Source: Nostoc sp. S4 (GTDB lineage Bacteria > Cyanobacteriota > Cyanobacteriia > Cyanobacteriales > Nostocaceae). Taken from it: a stretch of 64,000 nt of DNA. Within the stretch, counting starts at the first letter, position 1. Each line of letters begins with the position of its first letter. The stretch covers positions 62,001 to 126,000 of the forward strand of contig JAQYWR010000015.1 of assembly GCA_029379225.1 (NCBI GenBank), read 5' to 3'. The notes beneath the pieces were generated by a model. That model was not told the origin of the DNA. It did no database searches and was given only the letters and a program-made list of their open reading frames with translations. The translations under genes were made by a program, and so were the position numbers. Positions 15,180 to 25,000 of this stretch are shown one piece after another.

Positions 15180-17768
15180 ATGAACACGCCCAATTATAGT
15201 GCCTTACTACAAAGCTTTTGGACACCACCTCGTACACCCCTTACAGAAAATTCCAACTCAAATAACCATCCTACTGAACCAACAGATATTGCTGAATTTC
15301 TAGGTGAAGATTTACTCTGGCAGCAAACTATCCCTGCCAAAGAACCTAATCTGAAAAATATCCCTAATGACCTGCCAAATAAATTAATTAAAGCACTTCA
15401 CTCATTAGGAATCACCCAACTTTACTCTCACCAACTTCAAGCCTTACAAGCAATTAGACAAGGTAAAAGTTTAATCCTCACCTCTCCCACAGCCAGTGGC
15501 AAAACTCTCAGCACATACCCCGCCATTCTGGAAGGTTGTATAAATGAAGAACATCGAGCATTAGCATTTTATGGACTACGAGCATTGGCGCTAGACCAGT
15601 TCCATAAAATCTCTGAACTACTCTCTACCATACCAACACAATCCAGACCTATACTGGCAATGATCACTGGAGATGTCAAATCAGAAAAACGAGAACAAAT
15701 CCTCAAGAGTGAACCGCATATTTTAGGTGTCACACCAGAATTAATCCACTTTCAACTCAAGCAAGCCTGGAAATCCGCGCATTGGGCAAACTTTTATCAG
15801 CGATTGCGCTACATATTAATTGACGAAGCTCACACCCTCTCAGGTAGCTATGGCGCAAATATGTCCTGGCTGATTCGTCGTATTAAACTAGCAGTAGATC
15901 ATTACAATGGTGACTCCAAGAAACTGCAATTTATCTTCCTGAGTGCCACTTGTGGTAATCCTAAACAACTGGCTCTGAAAATCTCCGGCTTAAAACCCAC
16001 TAAACTCAACCCCAAACCCCTAATTTGGATTCGTAAAAGTGGAGCCGCTTCACCATCTAGACAAATAATTATCACTCAGCCCAGTTACAATCTGACTGGT
16101 GATACCGCTCGGATAATTCAATTTTTACTCAATCAAGGTAAATCAGGTATCGCCTTTTGTAACTCCCGTCGCAGCGTGCGGGAACTAACAGAATTACTCA
16201 AATCAAACCAAGTAGCCGCATTCTACAGTGGCATAACCTCTGAGCGCCGCGCAGAAGTAGTTGACCAACTCCAGTCTGGCACGCTCAAGTGGATTATTGC
16301 CACAGAAGCATTAGAAGCCGGAATTGACCTACCAGAGTTAGAATGTTGCATTTTGCGTGGCTGGCCTGGTTCCAAAATGGCATACCAGCAACGCAGTGGC
16401 CGCGCCGGACGTTCTCAGTCTGGACTGACAGTGCTGCTTCCCAATGCTCTCAATCCCATAGACTGCTATGTAGCAGAACATCCAGAAATGCTGGTATCGC
16501 CAGAAGCTGAGGAAGTGTTCTTTAATGACGAATATCCCATCTTTGCTGCTAAACATTTGATGTGTGCAGCCGCAGAAACTGGTATTCCTACTAATAAAAT
16601 CAAGCACTACTTTGGCACAGCAGCTTACGAGATAGCAAAACTCCTGTTAGCCCAAGGGCATCTAAATAAAGGTCGTAATGGACTGTGGGCAAAAGGCTAT
16701 CCCCATAAAGATGTTAACTTTCGGGGTGGCTTATCTCAAACTACCATCAAACTAGTAGATGCAGAATCTGGGGAAGAACTAGAGGAAATCTCAGAAGATA
16801 TTGCTCACCGGGAAGTCCATCCCCAAGCCATCTACAAACGACAAGATGCCAATGGACAAATGCTGACTTATCAGTGCATCTCCCTCGACTTGAACAGCAA
16901 GCAAGCAATATTAAAACAGACAGCAGATAGCCCACTGTTTACAGTTGCAGTTACGGAATCAGAAACCAGTAGCCTAACAGTGCTGACAGATCCGGTGAAG
17001 TTACCATTGCTGTTTTCTCAAGTCAGTGAAGTTGATGACAGTCAGGAATACTTAACCCTGGAACTTAGTTTTGGTGAGGTTAAGCACATTACTAGTGGTT
17101 ACAGTTTAATGACCCAAATCTATGAGCAGACTTGTTTGAACAAGCGGTGTCTTAACTACAAAGAGCCGCTACCTAAAGAACGTCGTTGTCCGCTTTGTAG
17201 CAAACTTACACGCAAAGCTGTAATTGTGAAAACCCTGTCAGAAGAAAAGTTTGAGCAGCCTTTCCGTACACAATTTTCAGCACCAATGGTCAAAGTAGCG
17301 ATTAACTCAAGTGCGCGGGAATACCTCCAGCACAATGCCTTGGAAACTAGAACCAATTTAACCCGCAGTGGCGAACCGATTCCACCAGGCTATCAACAGT
17401 TGTGGGAATATTCCAGTACCTTAATTGCTATCCACAGCTTTGGGCATCAAATTATCAGAGCGTTGCAGCTGGTGGCTAGAGTTGACCCAAAACAGGTGAA
17501 TTTTACAGTAGTGAAGGAGTTAGGGGAAAATAACAATTACACAGGCTATTTCTATGATACCAGTGATGGTGGTAATGGTGCGGCTGAAGCTGTGTTTAAG
17601 CATCTGCCAAAACTTGCTGGTGCTGCGAGAGCGATCGCACTAGATTGCAATTGCGATACTGGCTGTGCCAAGTGCCTAATTCAACATGGTTGCCCTGATG
17701 GTAACACTGCTTTATTGAAGCAAATGGGATTACTGTTGTTAGATGCGATCGCCTCCTCCAGGGCGTAG
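15180..17768 (+). CDS. MrfA/Hrq1-type DEAH-box helicase with C-terminal DUF1998 domain
   Basis: The 862-residue product is a superfamily 2 helicase. It has motif I PTASGKT (103-109), motif II DEAH (215-218), motif III SAT and motif VI QQRSGRAGRS (about 403-412). The C-terminal third holds cysteine pairs (CLNKRC and CPLC) and ends with CNCDTGCAKCLIQHGCP, the four-Cys cluster of the DUF1998/MZB domain. This is the layout of MrfA and Hrq1, 3'-5' helicases linked to repair of crosslinks and mitomycin damage. An N-terminal ~60-residue stretch is low in complexity. Such helicases also occur in defence gene neighbourhoods, so a repair or an anti-invader role is possible. Confidence 0.8.
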   Translation: MNTPNYSALLQSFWTPPRTPLTENSNSNNHPTEPTDIAEFLGEDLLWQQTIPAKEPNLKNIPNDLPNKLIKALHSLGITQLYSHQLQALQAIRQGKSLILTSPTASGKTLSTYPAILEGCINEEHRALAFYGLRALALDQFHKISELLSTIPTQSRPILAMITGDVKSEKREQILKSEPHILGVTPELIHFQLKQAWKSAHWANFYQRLRYILIDEAHTLSGSYGANMSWLIRRIKLAVDHYNGDSKKLQFIFLSATCGNPKQLALKISGLKPTKLNPKPLIWIRKSGAASPSRQIIITQPSYNLTGDTARIIQFLLNQGKSGIAFCNSRRSVRELTELLKSNQVAAFYSGITSERRAEVVDQLQSGTLKWIIATEALEAGIDLPELECCILRGWPGSKMAYQQRSGRAGRSQSGLTVLLPNALNPIDCYVAEHPEMLVSPEAEEVFFNDEYPIFAAKHLMCAAAETGIPTNKIKHYFGTAAYEIAKLLLAQGHLNKGRNGLWAKGYPHKDVNFRGGLSQTTIKLVDAESGEELEEISEDIAHREVHPQAIYKRQDANGQMLTYQCISLDLNSKQAILKQTADSPLFTVAVTESETSSLTVLTDPVKLPLLFSQVSEVDDSQEYLTLELSFGEVKHITSGYSLMTQIYEQTCLNKRCLNYKEPLPKERRCPLCSKLTRKAVIVKTLSEEKFEQPFRTQFSAPMVKVAINSSAREYLQHNALETRTNLTRSGEPIPPGYQQLWEYSSTLIAIHSFGHQIIRALQLVARVDPKQVNFTVVKELGENNNYTGYFYDTSDGGNGAAEAVFKHLPKLAGAARAIALDCNCDTGCAKCLIQHGCPDGNTALLKQMGLLLLDAIASSRA

Positions 17769-17824
17769 TCCTACACCTGATGTTTGACACAAGCATCGTC
17801 GTAGACATCGCTCAAATTCAGATT

Positions 17825-18172
17825 TTATTGTCTCAGATACTCAATCACTGCCTCCAAGTCTGCGATCGCTCGATTAAATCGATTCAGCATTGCTTCGGCT
17901 ACTTCTGGTTCGGCGTTGACAGTCGGTAGTTTTTCCCTCACCACATCTTTGAGTGCTTCTAGCCACAGCGACAAATTTGTATGTCGAACTGCTGTCAACA
18001 ATCCCATATTGGTGAGAACAGACAAATGAAACCCAAGTTGGTCTTGTCCACCATAACCCAAATATCCGTTGCTCAGTTCTAGTTTTTCTGGAGTAAATTC
18101 AAAATATTGGTCAGAGGTAATACCAGCTCCTTTGAGTTTGGGTTGTGGTAATGGAGGTTGGGATTGAGTCAT
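17825..18172 (-). CDS. Hypothetical protein, operon partner of the DUF5674 gene
   Basis: I do not recognise this 115-residue protein. It starts with a proline-rich segment (QSQPPLPQPKLKGAGI). Then comes a segment with FEFTPEKLELSNGYLGYGGQDQLGFHLSVLTNMGLL, and last two helices (LWLEALKDVVREK and EVAEAMLNRFNRAIADLEAVIEYLRQ). It follows the DUF5674-type gene after six bases on the same strand, so the two are probably one transcript. It is convergent with the MrfA-like helicase. Confidence 0.6.
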   Translation of the reverse strand: MTQSQPPLPQPKLKGAGITSDQYFEFTPEKLELSNGYLGYGGQDQLGFHLSVLTNMGLLTAVRHTNLSLWLEALKDVVREKLPTVNAEPEVAEAMLNRFNRAIADLEAVIEYLRQ

Positions 18173-18178
18173 TATCAG

Positions 18179-18865
18179 TTAGGATTGTTGTACAGCAGGT
18201 AATTTTGACATTTGCAAAACACTGTCTGACCAAATACCAAGTTCTTGAATAATCTGGTTTTTAGCTTCTGTGTCATTCCAGGCTTGTTCCCAGTTAAACA
18301 GCCAGCGTGTGAGAAACCTTCCTAAATTTGCTAACTCAAAAGCATTGTCAATATCTATATCTGGGGCTATCCACTCAAGGAAATACATAGTCTCTCTAAT
18401 CAGGCTTTTGACCACATCCTCATGCGTAGAGTCACTGAAAAGTTGACTTATCCGTGCTAAATTAGTTGCCAATTTTCCCAATCTAACAGGGATACTATCT
18501 TGCACAAAGGTTTCTTGCTCATAAGTTAAGCCACTATTCATCCTTTGAAACTCCATAATAATTGCGGCAACCTGTTCTCTAATCTTAACGTCGATAATTT
18601 CCATTGAACGATTCTGTCGGGGACGGAGATTAACCATAGACTCATAGATTATCTGTTGTGTGTCAGGTCTGAAACGATGCGACCTAATATCCTCCTGCTT
18701 ACTGCCATCTTCTAGCAACGCCTGTTCACAGTAAAAGTGCATTTCACCTCCCCCAGCCAGAATCCGACGCTCAATATCCACCGCTACCTTAATATAAAAC
18801 TTTAACTCTTTTAGCATCTGTTCAATTTGCTCCGGTGTAGCACGAACTCTAATAATCTCAATCAA
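18179..18865 (-). CDS. DUF5674-like domain fused to an alpha-helical C-terminus
   Basis: The first ~115 residues of this 228-residue product match my recollection of DUF5674: RVRATPEQIEQMLKELKFYI, then KVAVDIERRILAGGGEMHFYCE, LLEDGSKQEDI and VNLRPRQNRSMEI. The usual family W-G-A-D-W stretch after QEDI is replaced by RSHRFRPDTQQI. The remaining ~110 residues are helical (LGKLATNLARISQLF, LIRETMYFLEWIAPDIDIDNAF) and do not belong to the usual short family member. The function is unknown. DUF5674 is often seen in small cyanobacterial two-gene units, so a toxin-antitoxin-like or regulatory pair with the next gene is a guess. Confidence 0.6.
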   Translation of the reverse strand: MIEIIRVRATPEQIEQMLKELKFYIKVAVDIERRILAGGGEMHFYCEQALLEDGSKQEDIRSHRFRPDTQQIIYESMVNLRPRQNRSMEIIDVKIREQVAAIIMEFQRMNSGLTYEQETFVQDSIPVRLGKLATNLARISQLFSDSTHEDVVKSLIRETMYFLEWIAPDIDIDNAFELANLGRFLTRWLFNWEQAWNDTEAKNQIIQELGIWSDSVLQMSKLPAVQQS

Positions 18866-19089
18866 AAAACTTACTCCTATTAAACATACGGATCGCCCTA
18901 GCTATCTTGCCTAATTACAGCAGCCTTCAGCTATCAACAGTAATACCCGATTGGTGCATAACTTTGTAACTAAATTTTCTACTTTTTGCAACTGACAATA
19001 CGCTGTATATCTGTATTTAAGCATGATTAATCGAAGTAATTAATTTGCAGCTTACCGCTGCATTGGAGAGATGTTATATTCTCTCCACC

Positions 19090-19746
19090 ATGCCAGTAAT
19101 TAATCTTGCCGATATTCAACAAATTACTAAAACACAGCAACAACTCCTATTACCCAGTCAAAAATATCATCCAAATCGCTCTGCCTTTGACTCTATAGTT
19201 GCAGATAACTTCTCTTTGGTGATGAGACAACTATTTTTAGGACTGACTGTAGAACCTTTATTAAATGCCTATCCTCAAATTGCTCAGTGGGTTGATCAAA
19301 TACAGGAACTTGCACCGGAAATTTTTAAATCTCGGAAAAAGTTATTAGTCGATAATGCAATTATCGCACCTCTTGCAATTAATGACGATAAGCACTTTAT
19401 TCAAGTATTAACAAATATAGCATTTAAACAAGGTATTCCCAGGCTTTATGAATGGGCTATACGCCATCCATATTTAAGCTGGCAAGACCGGGTAAAGTTG
19501 TGGACTACGGCTAGACAATACTCAGTTACTCCTAACCAAATACAACTCGTAGTTTTAGCATTACATCCTGTTAAACCAGCCCAAAGATTAGATATACGCT
19601 GGAATAAAAAGGATCAGATGCAGACTGAAAAATGGTTAATTAAACTACTGACTCAATCTCCAGATAACAAATCACAATCAAACATAGTCATTCCTGAGTT
19701 ATCGTCAATGGTCAATTTAGAAGCTATTCCAGAAGTCAAAATTTAA
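19090..19746 (+). CDS. Hypothetical protein
   Basis: The ATG at 19090 is preferred to the TTG at 19045, giving 218 residues. I do not recognise the protein. It is mainly helical, with a helix-rich start (LADIQQITKTQQQLLLPSQ), a central IYEWAIRHPYLSW-like segment, and VTPNQIQLVVLALHPVKPAQRLDI toward the end. No membrane segment or catalytic motif is visible. It precedes the methylase pair on the same strand but is separated from it by 324 bases of repeats. Confidence 0.5.
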   Translation: MPVINLADIQQITKTQQQLLLPSQKYHPNRSAFDSIVADNFSLVMRQLFLGLTVEPLLNAYPQIAQWVDQIQELAPEIFKSRKKLLVDNAIIAPLAINDDKHFIQVLTNIAFKQGIPRLYEWAIRHPYLSWQDRVKLWTTARQYSVTPNQIQLVVLALHPVKPAQRLDIRWNKKDQMQTEKWLIKLLTQSPDNKSQSNIVIPELSSMVNLEAIPEVKI

Positions 19747-19789
19747 TATCATGTCCGCCTAATCACTTATCAAAAAAACTCCCCGCGTC

Positions 19790-19985
19790 TTTGCGTCTCC
19801 CGTACCCTTCGGGAAGCAAGCTACGCGTAGCGTCTCCGACAGGAGAAGTTCTGTTCGCCGTTGGCGTTGGCGTACTCCTACGGAGAAGCAAGCTACGCGC
19901 AGCGTCTCCGACAGGAGAAGCCAAACGCTCGCAAGCTCGCTAACGCTACGCTATCGCCGGAAGCCGGCGCTCCGACTTCTCTCCG
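19790..19985. repeat. Block of Nostoc-type palindromic repeats
   Basis: AGCAAGCTACGCGTAGCGTC and then TCCGACAGGAGAAG occurs at about 19816-19850, and a near-identical copy (AGCAAGCTACGCGCAGCGTC) at about 19885-19920. Between and after them lie smaller palindromes such as CCGTTGGCGTTGGCG and CGCCGGAAGCCGGCG. This fills the 19747-20070 gap. Such blocks are common in Nostoc genomes and code for nothing here. Confidence 0.75.
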
Positions 19986-20070
19986 TGCCAATCCTAATGA
20001 TAAGTCTTCAACCGGACATGATACAAGAGGCTAATGCCTCTGCCATTGGCGTTTATTACAGATAACACCA

Positions 20071-20925
20071 ATGGGACTCAAATCAACTTTTGAACATGGA
20101 TGGCTATTATCAAAACTACTGAAATTAGATGATGAATATCAAGGTAGGTGGGAGCAATGGCGATGGACAATGGAAACTGGAGAACTGCCTAAAGAAATAC
20201 CACAAACTGAGTTTTTAGACTTAGGACATCCTCAAGTTTTACAGATGCTCTCAAGCTGTCTGCAATCTATTCCTAAAGCTGGATGCGGCAGTCCTTCCAG
20301 ATTTATTCCCTATTTCACTGATTGGTTACTTTATGCTCTAGGGCATCCCAGTATTGCCAAATTACCTCATGAGCCAGAGGGATGTAACGGTGCGAGTAAT
20401 CGTCTTATTCAAGAACTAGAACTGAAGCTTTTGATTTCTTGTCCCTTCGATTACTTCGGTCATTTGTTGGCTGCTAATCGTTACGGACAATCAAGAGCTA
20501 AATTCTATCCTACTCCTACTTGGACAGCCAGGACAATGGCTATTGCAGCAGTTGAAAGTTCTGCTGCAATAGCACCATTTCATATATATGAACCAGCACT
20601 TGGTACAGGACGATTAGCATTGGAAATGTCCAATTATGCCATCAGTTTGACAGGCTGGGAGTGGGATTCATTACTAATAAAAATAGCAAGTTTAAACTTC
20701 ATGCTTTATGCTCCCTACTTGGCATTGCCTATTCCTAGTTTGGGTGGAGATTTAGTCATCGGAGATACCTTGACTGGCAAGGGGATTTCTTTTATCCGAC
20801 CAAATTTAAAGTATGAAACTCCCGCATCAACACCTAAACCGAAGCTAAATAATAGTTTGCTGATTAATGGTATCAAATATGAAAATACTAAAGCAGAAAA
20901 TATGTTGCAAGGAAGTTTATTTTGA
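20071..20925 (+). CDS. N6-adenine DNA methylase, N-terminal part with SAM-binding motif
   Basis: The 284-residue product carries FYPTPTWTARTMA, the entry segment of N6-adenine methylases, and motif I YEPALGTGRLALEMS (the SAM-binding loop). Later comes GDLVIGDTLTG, close to motif III. The catalytic NPPY motif is missing here and appears in the next gene, which overlaps by four bases. The two products probably form one enzyme. The last residues are LQGSLF, a match to the loose Q-x-x-L-F clamp-binding pattern. They overlap the ribosome binding site of the next gene, so the match may be chance. Confidence 0.75.
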   Translation: MGLKSTFEHGWLLSKLLKLDDEYQGRWEQWRWTMETGELPKEIPQTEFLDLGHPQVLQMLSSCLQSIPKAGCGSPSRFIPYFTDWLLYALGHPSIAKLPHEPEGCNGASNRLIQELELKLLISCPFDYFGHLLAANRYGQSRAKFYPTPTWTARTMAIAAVESSAAIAPFHIYEPALGTGRLALEMSNYAISLTGWEWDSLLIKIASLNFMLYAPYLALPIPSLGGDLVIGDTLTGKGISFIRPNLKYETPASTPKPKLNNSLLINGIKYENTKAENMLQGSLF

Positions 20926-21581
20926 TAAAAAATAAAATTACTGAATGGCAACAACTATTTCAAAATTGTGTCAGTAATCCTCCTCTGCCAATTTCCTTGC
21001 CTACTGTAGCACTTGCCAATCCTCCCTATTGCAAAATTAATCTCGCTTCCAATTCAGAACTAGCCCGATTTGAGATGGCTTATAAATGGATAAAACATGG
21101 AGATGGAAGCTACGTTATTACATCCAAGTTGAAAAACCAAGCAGAACAAGAGTGCTTATTTGTAGAACAGTGTTTAAATCAATTGCAACCTGGTGAAATA
21201 GTCTGTATCTTGGTATCTAATGGAATTCTGTCTTCATCTAACCAAGCACACTTTCGCCGATGGCTATTAGAAGACATGGCTTTGCTAATTGCTTCCATTC
21301 AGTTACCTACAGAGAACTTTCAGGTAGAATGTGGATTGGGAATTATCACCAGTTTTTTGATTCTTCAGCGCAAAGGCGGAGATTTACCAATACCAGAAGA
21401 CTACTCAATCTTTATGGCAGTTGCGGATAAAATTGGTTTTGATAGTCGAGGTCGTCGTCTCTTTCGTTCAATTAGAAATGGGCAACAAACCCAAGAAATT
21501 GATAGTGATTTACCGCTAATTATAGAAGAATTTAAAAAGTTTATGACAGAAGTTTGGCCAAATCATATTGGACTAAAATAA
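20922..21581 (+). CDS. N6-adenine DNA methylase, C-terminal part with catalytic NPPY motif
   Basis: This 219-residue product starts with TTG at 20922, with AAGGAAG at 20909-20915 seven bases upstream. The start overlaps the stop of the first part, which indicates termination-reinitiation rather than a sequencing frameshift. Residue region ~30 reads VALANPPYCKINL, the catalytic (D/N/S)PP(Y/F) motif IV. Later segments (GEIVCILVSNGILSS, FRRWLLEDMALLIASIQLP, GLGIITSFLILQRK) match the C-terminal half of type I/IIG-like N6 methylases. No restriction endonuclease domain or gene is visible beside it, so it may be an orphan methylase. Confidence 0.72.
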   Translation: MIKNKITEWQQLFQNCVSNPPLPISLPTVALANPPYCKINLASNSELARFEMAYKWIKHGDGSYVITSKLKNQAEQECLFVEQCLNQLQPGEIVCILVSNGILSSSNQAHFRRWLLEDMALLIASIQLPTENFQVECGLGIITSFLILQRKGGDLPIPEDYSIFMAVADKIGFDSRGRRLFRSIRNGQQTQEIDSDLPLIIEEFKKFMTEVWPNHIGLK

Positions 21582-21600
21582 TTCAGGACTTACAGGTGAA

Positions 21601-21700
21601 TTACAGGAGTGCATCGGAGAGCATCTCAATAGCACTCTCCGAGTTGGCACCGCTCAGTTTGGCACCACTCAGTTTGGCAGGGAATAACAAGAAGCTGGCA
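21601..21700 (-). pseudogene. Pentapeptide-repeat protein fragment (3' end)
   Basis: On the minus strand a short frame reads FPAKLSGAKLSGANSESAIE and ends at a stop at 21601-21603. The A-K-L-S-G units are classic pentapeptide repeats, encoded by a 15-base near-tandem repeat (AGTTTGGCACCRCTC). No start or upstream repeats are intact, so it looks like a remnant. The rest of the 21582-22082 gap holds a possible response-regulator-like tail on the plus strand (ITKPVDVDALIGII, about 21810-21855), which I treat as weak. Confidence 0.4.
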
Positions 21701-22082
21701 TCTTTTAACTGTGACCAAAAGATGTAGAACTAGTTTACCGCCATTGGCGCTACAAAGGCACGACGGCAACAGACAGCCTATGCCGCAGAACTCCACCAGC
21801 TTAAAGCACATCACAAAGCCAGTTGATGTTGATGCACTTATTGGTATCATTGTCCAACTAGCCCAACCTCATTAGGGTGCGATCGCGCAAAAACTTATAT
21901 TAGTGTAGAATTTAAGATTTTTTTCTGAAAGGCTTGTATAGCAATACTTTTGGTAGTTGCATGACAGATGGTGGCCAGATCGCTATTTTTGCCCTCAATT
22001 GCTCATTTGAATACATTTATACTATAATTCACCGGATAAGCGCGAGTTAAAACACTTAATCTTAAATATACTTGCATAAATA

Positions 22083-25000
22083 ATGACATCAAAACATACT
22101 TTTGAGGAAAGTTCCAATCCCTTAGCACAATTAAACTACATTCCGCTGCTGGACAAAATCATACCATTAATTCAGAGCAAGAAAATTTTTAAATTGTCTC
22201 CAGATAAAAATAAACTACGGATATCTGCTTATGAACTTGCATATGAAATTGCTATTAATTCAAACCAGCAACCACTAAATACTTTAAACAAAGAAGTAGG
22301 TGTTAAAGCTGCAACTGTCAATTTTATTTCAGAAACAGAGTTTTACTCTAAAATTCAAGCTATTGTAGATGAATTAAGAAAACAACTTGATAATGCTTGT
22401 GGACAAAATCAAACCCAAGCTTGCTTAGAAAATATTTGTAGCTCATTGTCTGATTTTAATAATCAGCCATCTTTACCATTTAACTATCCTTTTAACCAAC
22501 CTTATAGTTTCACATCCCAACGCTTAACTATTGAGAATAGTTTAGCTGAAGAGAGACGCAAAGGTAGTGAATCAGTCATCAAAGCTCATCATTTAAATGT
22601 CAGATTTGAAGGCATATCGCAGTTTGATAATAAATTGTTAGAGAGCCTTAGACTTTATATAGATAAAATAGCTACTCCTGACAGCGATGATTGGCAAGAA
22701 GTGACGGAACTTTTAACAGAAATATCACAACGAAAAAACTCTGAAGTAACTGAAATTGGAAGAATTGTAGATACAGAATCTCTACCCAAACTCTTACGGG
22801 ATATCAAAATAGACTATCTGGATTATTTGAAAGCAGAATGTGCGAAAACTAATATACACAACTCTAACACCGAAGGTTTTGAATGTTTAGAGACTTTAAT
22901 TAATCGGTTGAGATTGCTATCAGATTACATTAACGAACCCGATTTAGATAATACACATTTTGAAGTTAGTTATTTATTAGAGACAGCGACCAGTCTTAGA
23001 ACAGCTTTTTCTCAAGCAGATGCTTTTGATAAGTTGCCTGTTGTCCCTGAGTACGAAGGAGTAATAGGCGAAAGCATAGATAAAGAAAAAGGCATTAAAG
23101 AATTTAATTTGGGGTTGAGGCTAAAGCTGAATGGTTCCGTAAATGCTTATGATGAAAAATCTGTACTTGATTACTATATGACTGAACTTGATCCTACAAG
23201 TCAGCGGCATCAAGAGCAATTGCAAGATCCAGTTAAATCTAAAAACTTTAAAACAAAGGTTTTAATTATTGCTTGTCTCTACTATTTTATTTTTGCCGTT
23301 GATGAAGATGGCAAAGTAGCTGATAAAGATTATAACCCTATTCCCAAGTTTGAGATAGATGTTTTAAACAAATTGAAACCAGGTGCTACTTCTGATGAAG
23401 AAGTAAAAAATGTGCTATGCAACATCAGAAATTTAATATTGAATCAGGATGGTTGGCAAGTTAGACAGAAGCTAGCATCTTTAAAAAATCTGTTACAAAC
23501 TTTTCTTAAAAAGAAAGAAATATTACCTCCTTTATCTAAACCAGTTCAACTATGTATTAACACAGCTATTCTCAATAAAACTGCTGTAAAAATTCTCAAG
23601 TCTCGTAATTTTTTTAAAATTGATCTAAATCAAGAAAACCAATTACAAGCCAAAGCAAAAGCTAGAGAAGCTTTAGGGTATATCGAGGTGGTGCAACCTA
23701 CTGTTAATTTGCAATCTCTTACCTCGCTGGCTGTCACTTTTACTTTTGATGATGTCCGCTATTTCACAGATAGCGATAAACAAAATTTTTCAATGAAATA
23801 TGACACTACAGGAATTAAAGTATTACCAGTCGTATTTTACCCTATTACTTCCAATCCCGAAACAAAGAAATGGGAAAACCATCCCATATATGAAAAATAT
23901 TATGAATCACAAAAACTTATTGCTGTTTACTGGAGACCTAAGCAAGCTAGAGAGACTATATTTAATAATAGTCAATCCCCAGCAGCAAGAATATATAGGC
24001 AGGTATTTACTTTACTAACTTACTTGTGTATCAATATTTGTCGAGAGCAAATCAGTCTCAAGAGCCAGCCTGTCAATGAGAAACTGTTTATCCCAATTGT
24101 TAGATTGCATTTAAAAGATATTCAAGATACGACGGAAGATGAAATATTTCTCAGTTCTTTATCTAAAGCATTAGCACATATTTTACGCAGAGATTGTCTG
24201 GCCGATACTCAAGGAATTAATATTAAAAATTATAACTATAATAAAACACAAGATAGAGAATATAAACCAGCAGATTTTGATTTTCGTGTCAAAAATGCTT
24301 TGTCATCAATGTACGGTTTAGTCCCCAAAACTTTTGAGTTTAAAGGAGGTTATCAACCTCAACTGGATAAACTAACAATTATAGTAGTTTCTAGCTGGTT
24401 AAGTGATGCTGTTTGGGATGAGAAAGACAAAACAGCCAGAATTTCTAATATCTATGGTGAAATCATTGTCATTAATAAGGTATCTGATACAGCAGTAAAA
24501 ATTGAAACTATCAAAACGTTTGCTGATAATCAACCACACTCGAAAATATATACGCAGCCAGAGATTATTAAAGATGAAATTAGCAAGCTTTACCAGCAAG
24601 GGTATCAACATTTTTTATATATAGCCAAAGCTCCATATAGTAGAAGCTTGGGTATAACTAAATTGGAATCTGACCCAGATTCATTATTCTTTATGTCTCA
24701 GAGTGTAGTCCAGTATCTTAAACAAGGCAAACCAGATATTAAGTTGTATCCAATATTTATGGATACTTATCCTGCCCTCAATTTAACGCCTGGAACAGTT
24801 GATTCTTTTTACATTCCTGATACTGAAGAATTAGAAAAGTTATCTAAAGATAAAAGCCAACAAACTAGAGTATTCCTTAACCTTTTTACAGGACGTTCTG
24901 TAGACAAGCAACGCACATTTTTTAACAGTGTAGTTTGTTACAGTACTTTATTAAATATTTATGATGTTGCTGATACCAGAGATATTATGGCAGGTCTTCT

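Noticed and set aside
21780..21875. Response regulator receiver C-terminus on the plus strand
   Set aside because: Only about 14 residues (ITKPVDVDALIGII) look right; upstream sequence in the same frame does not match a receiver domain.
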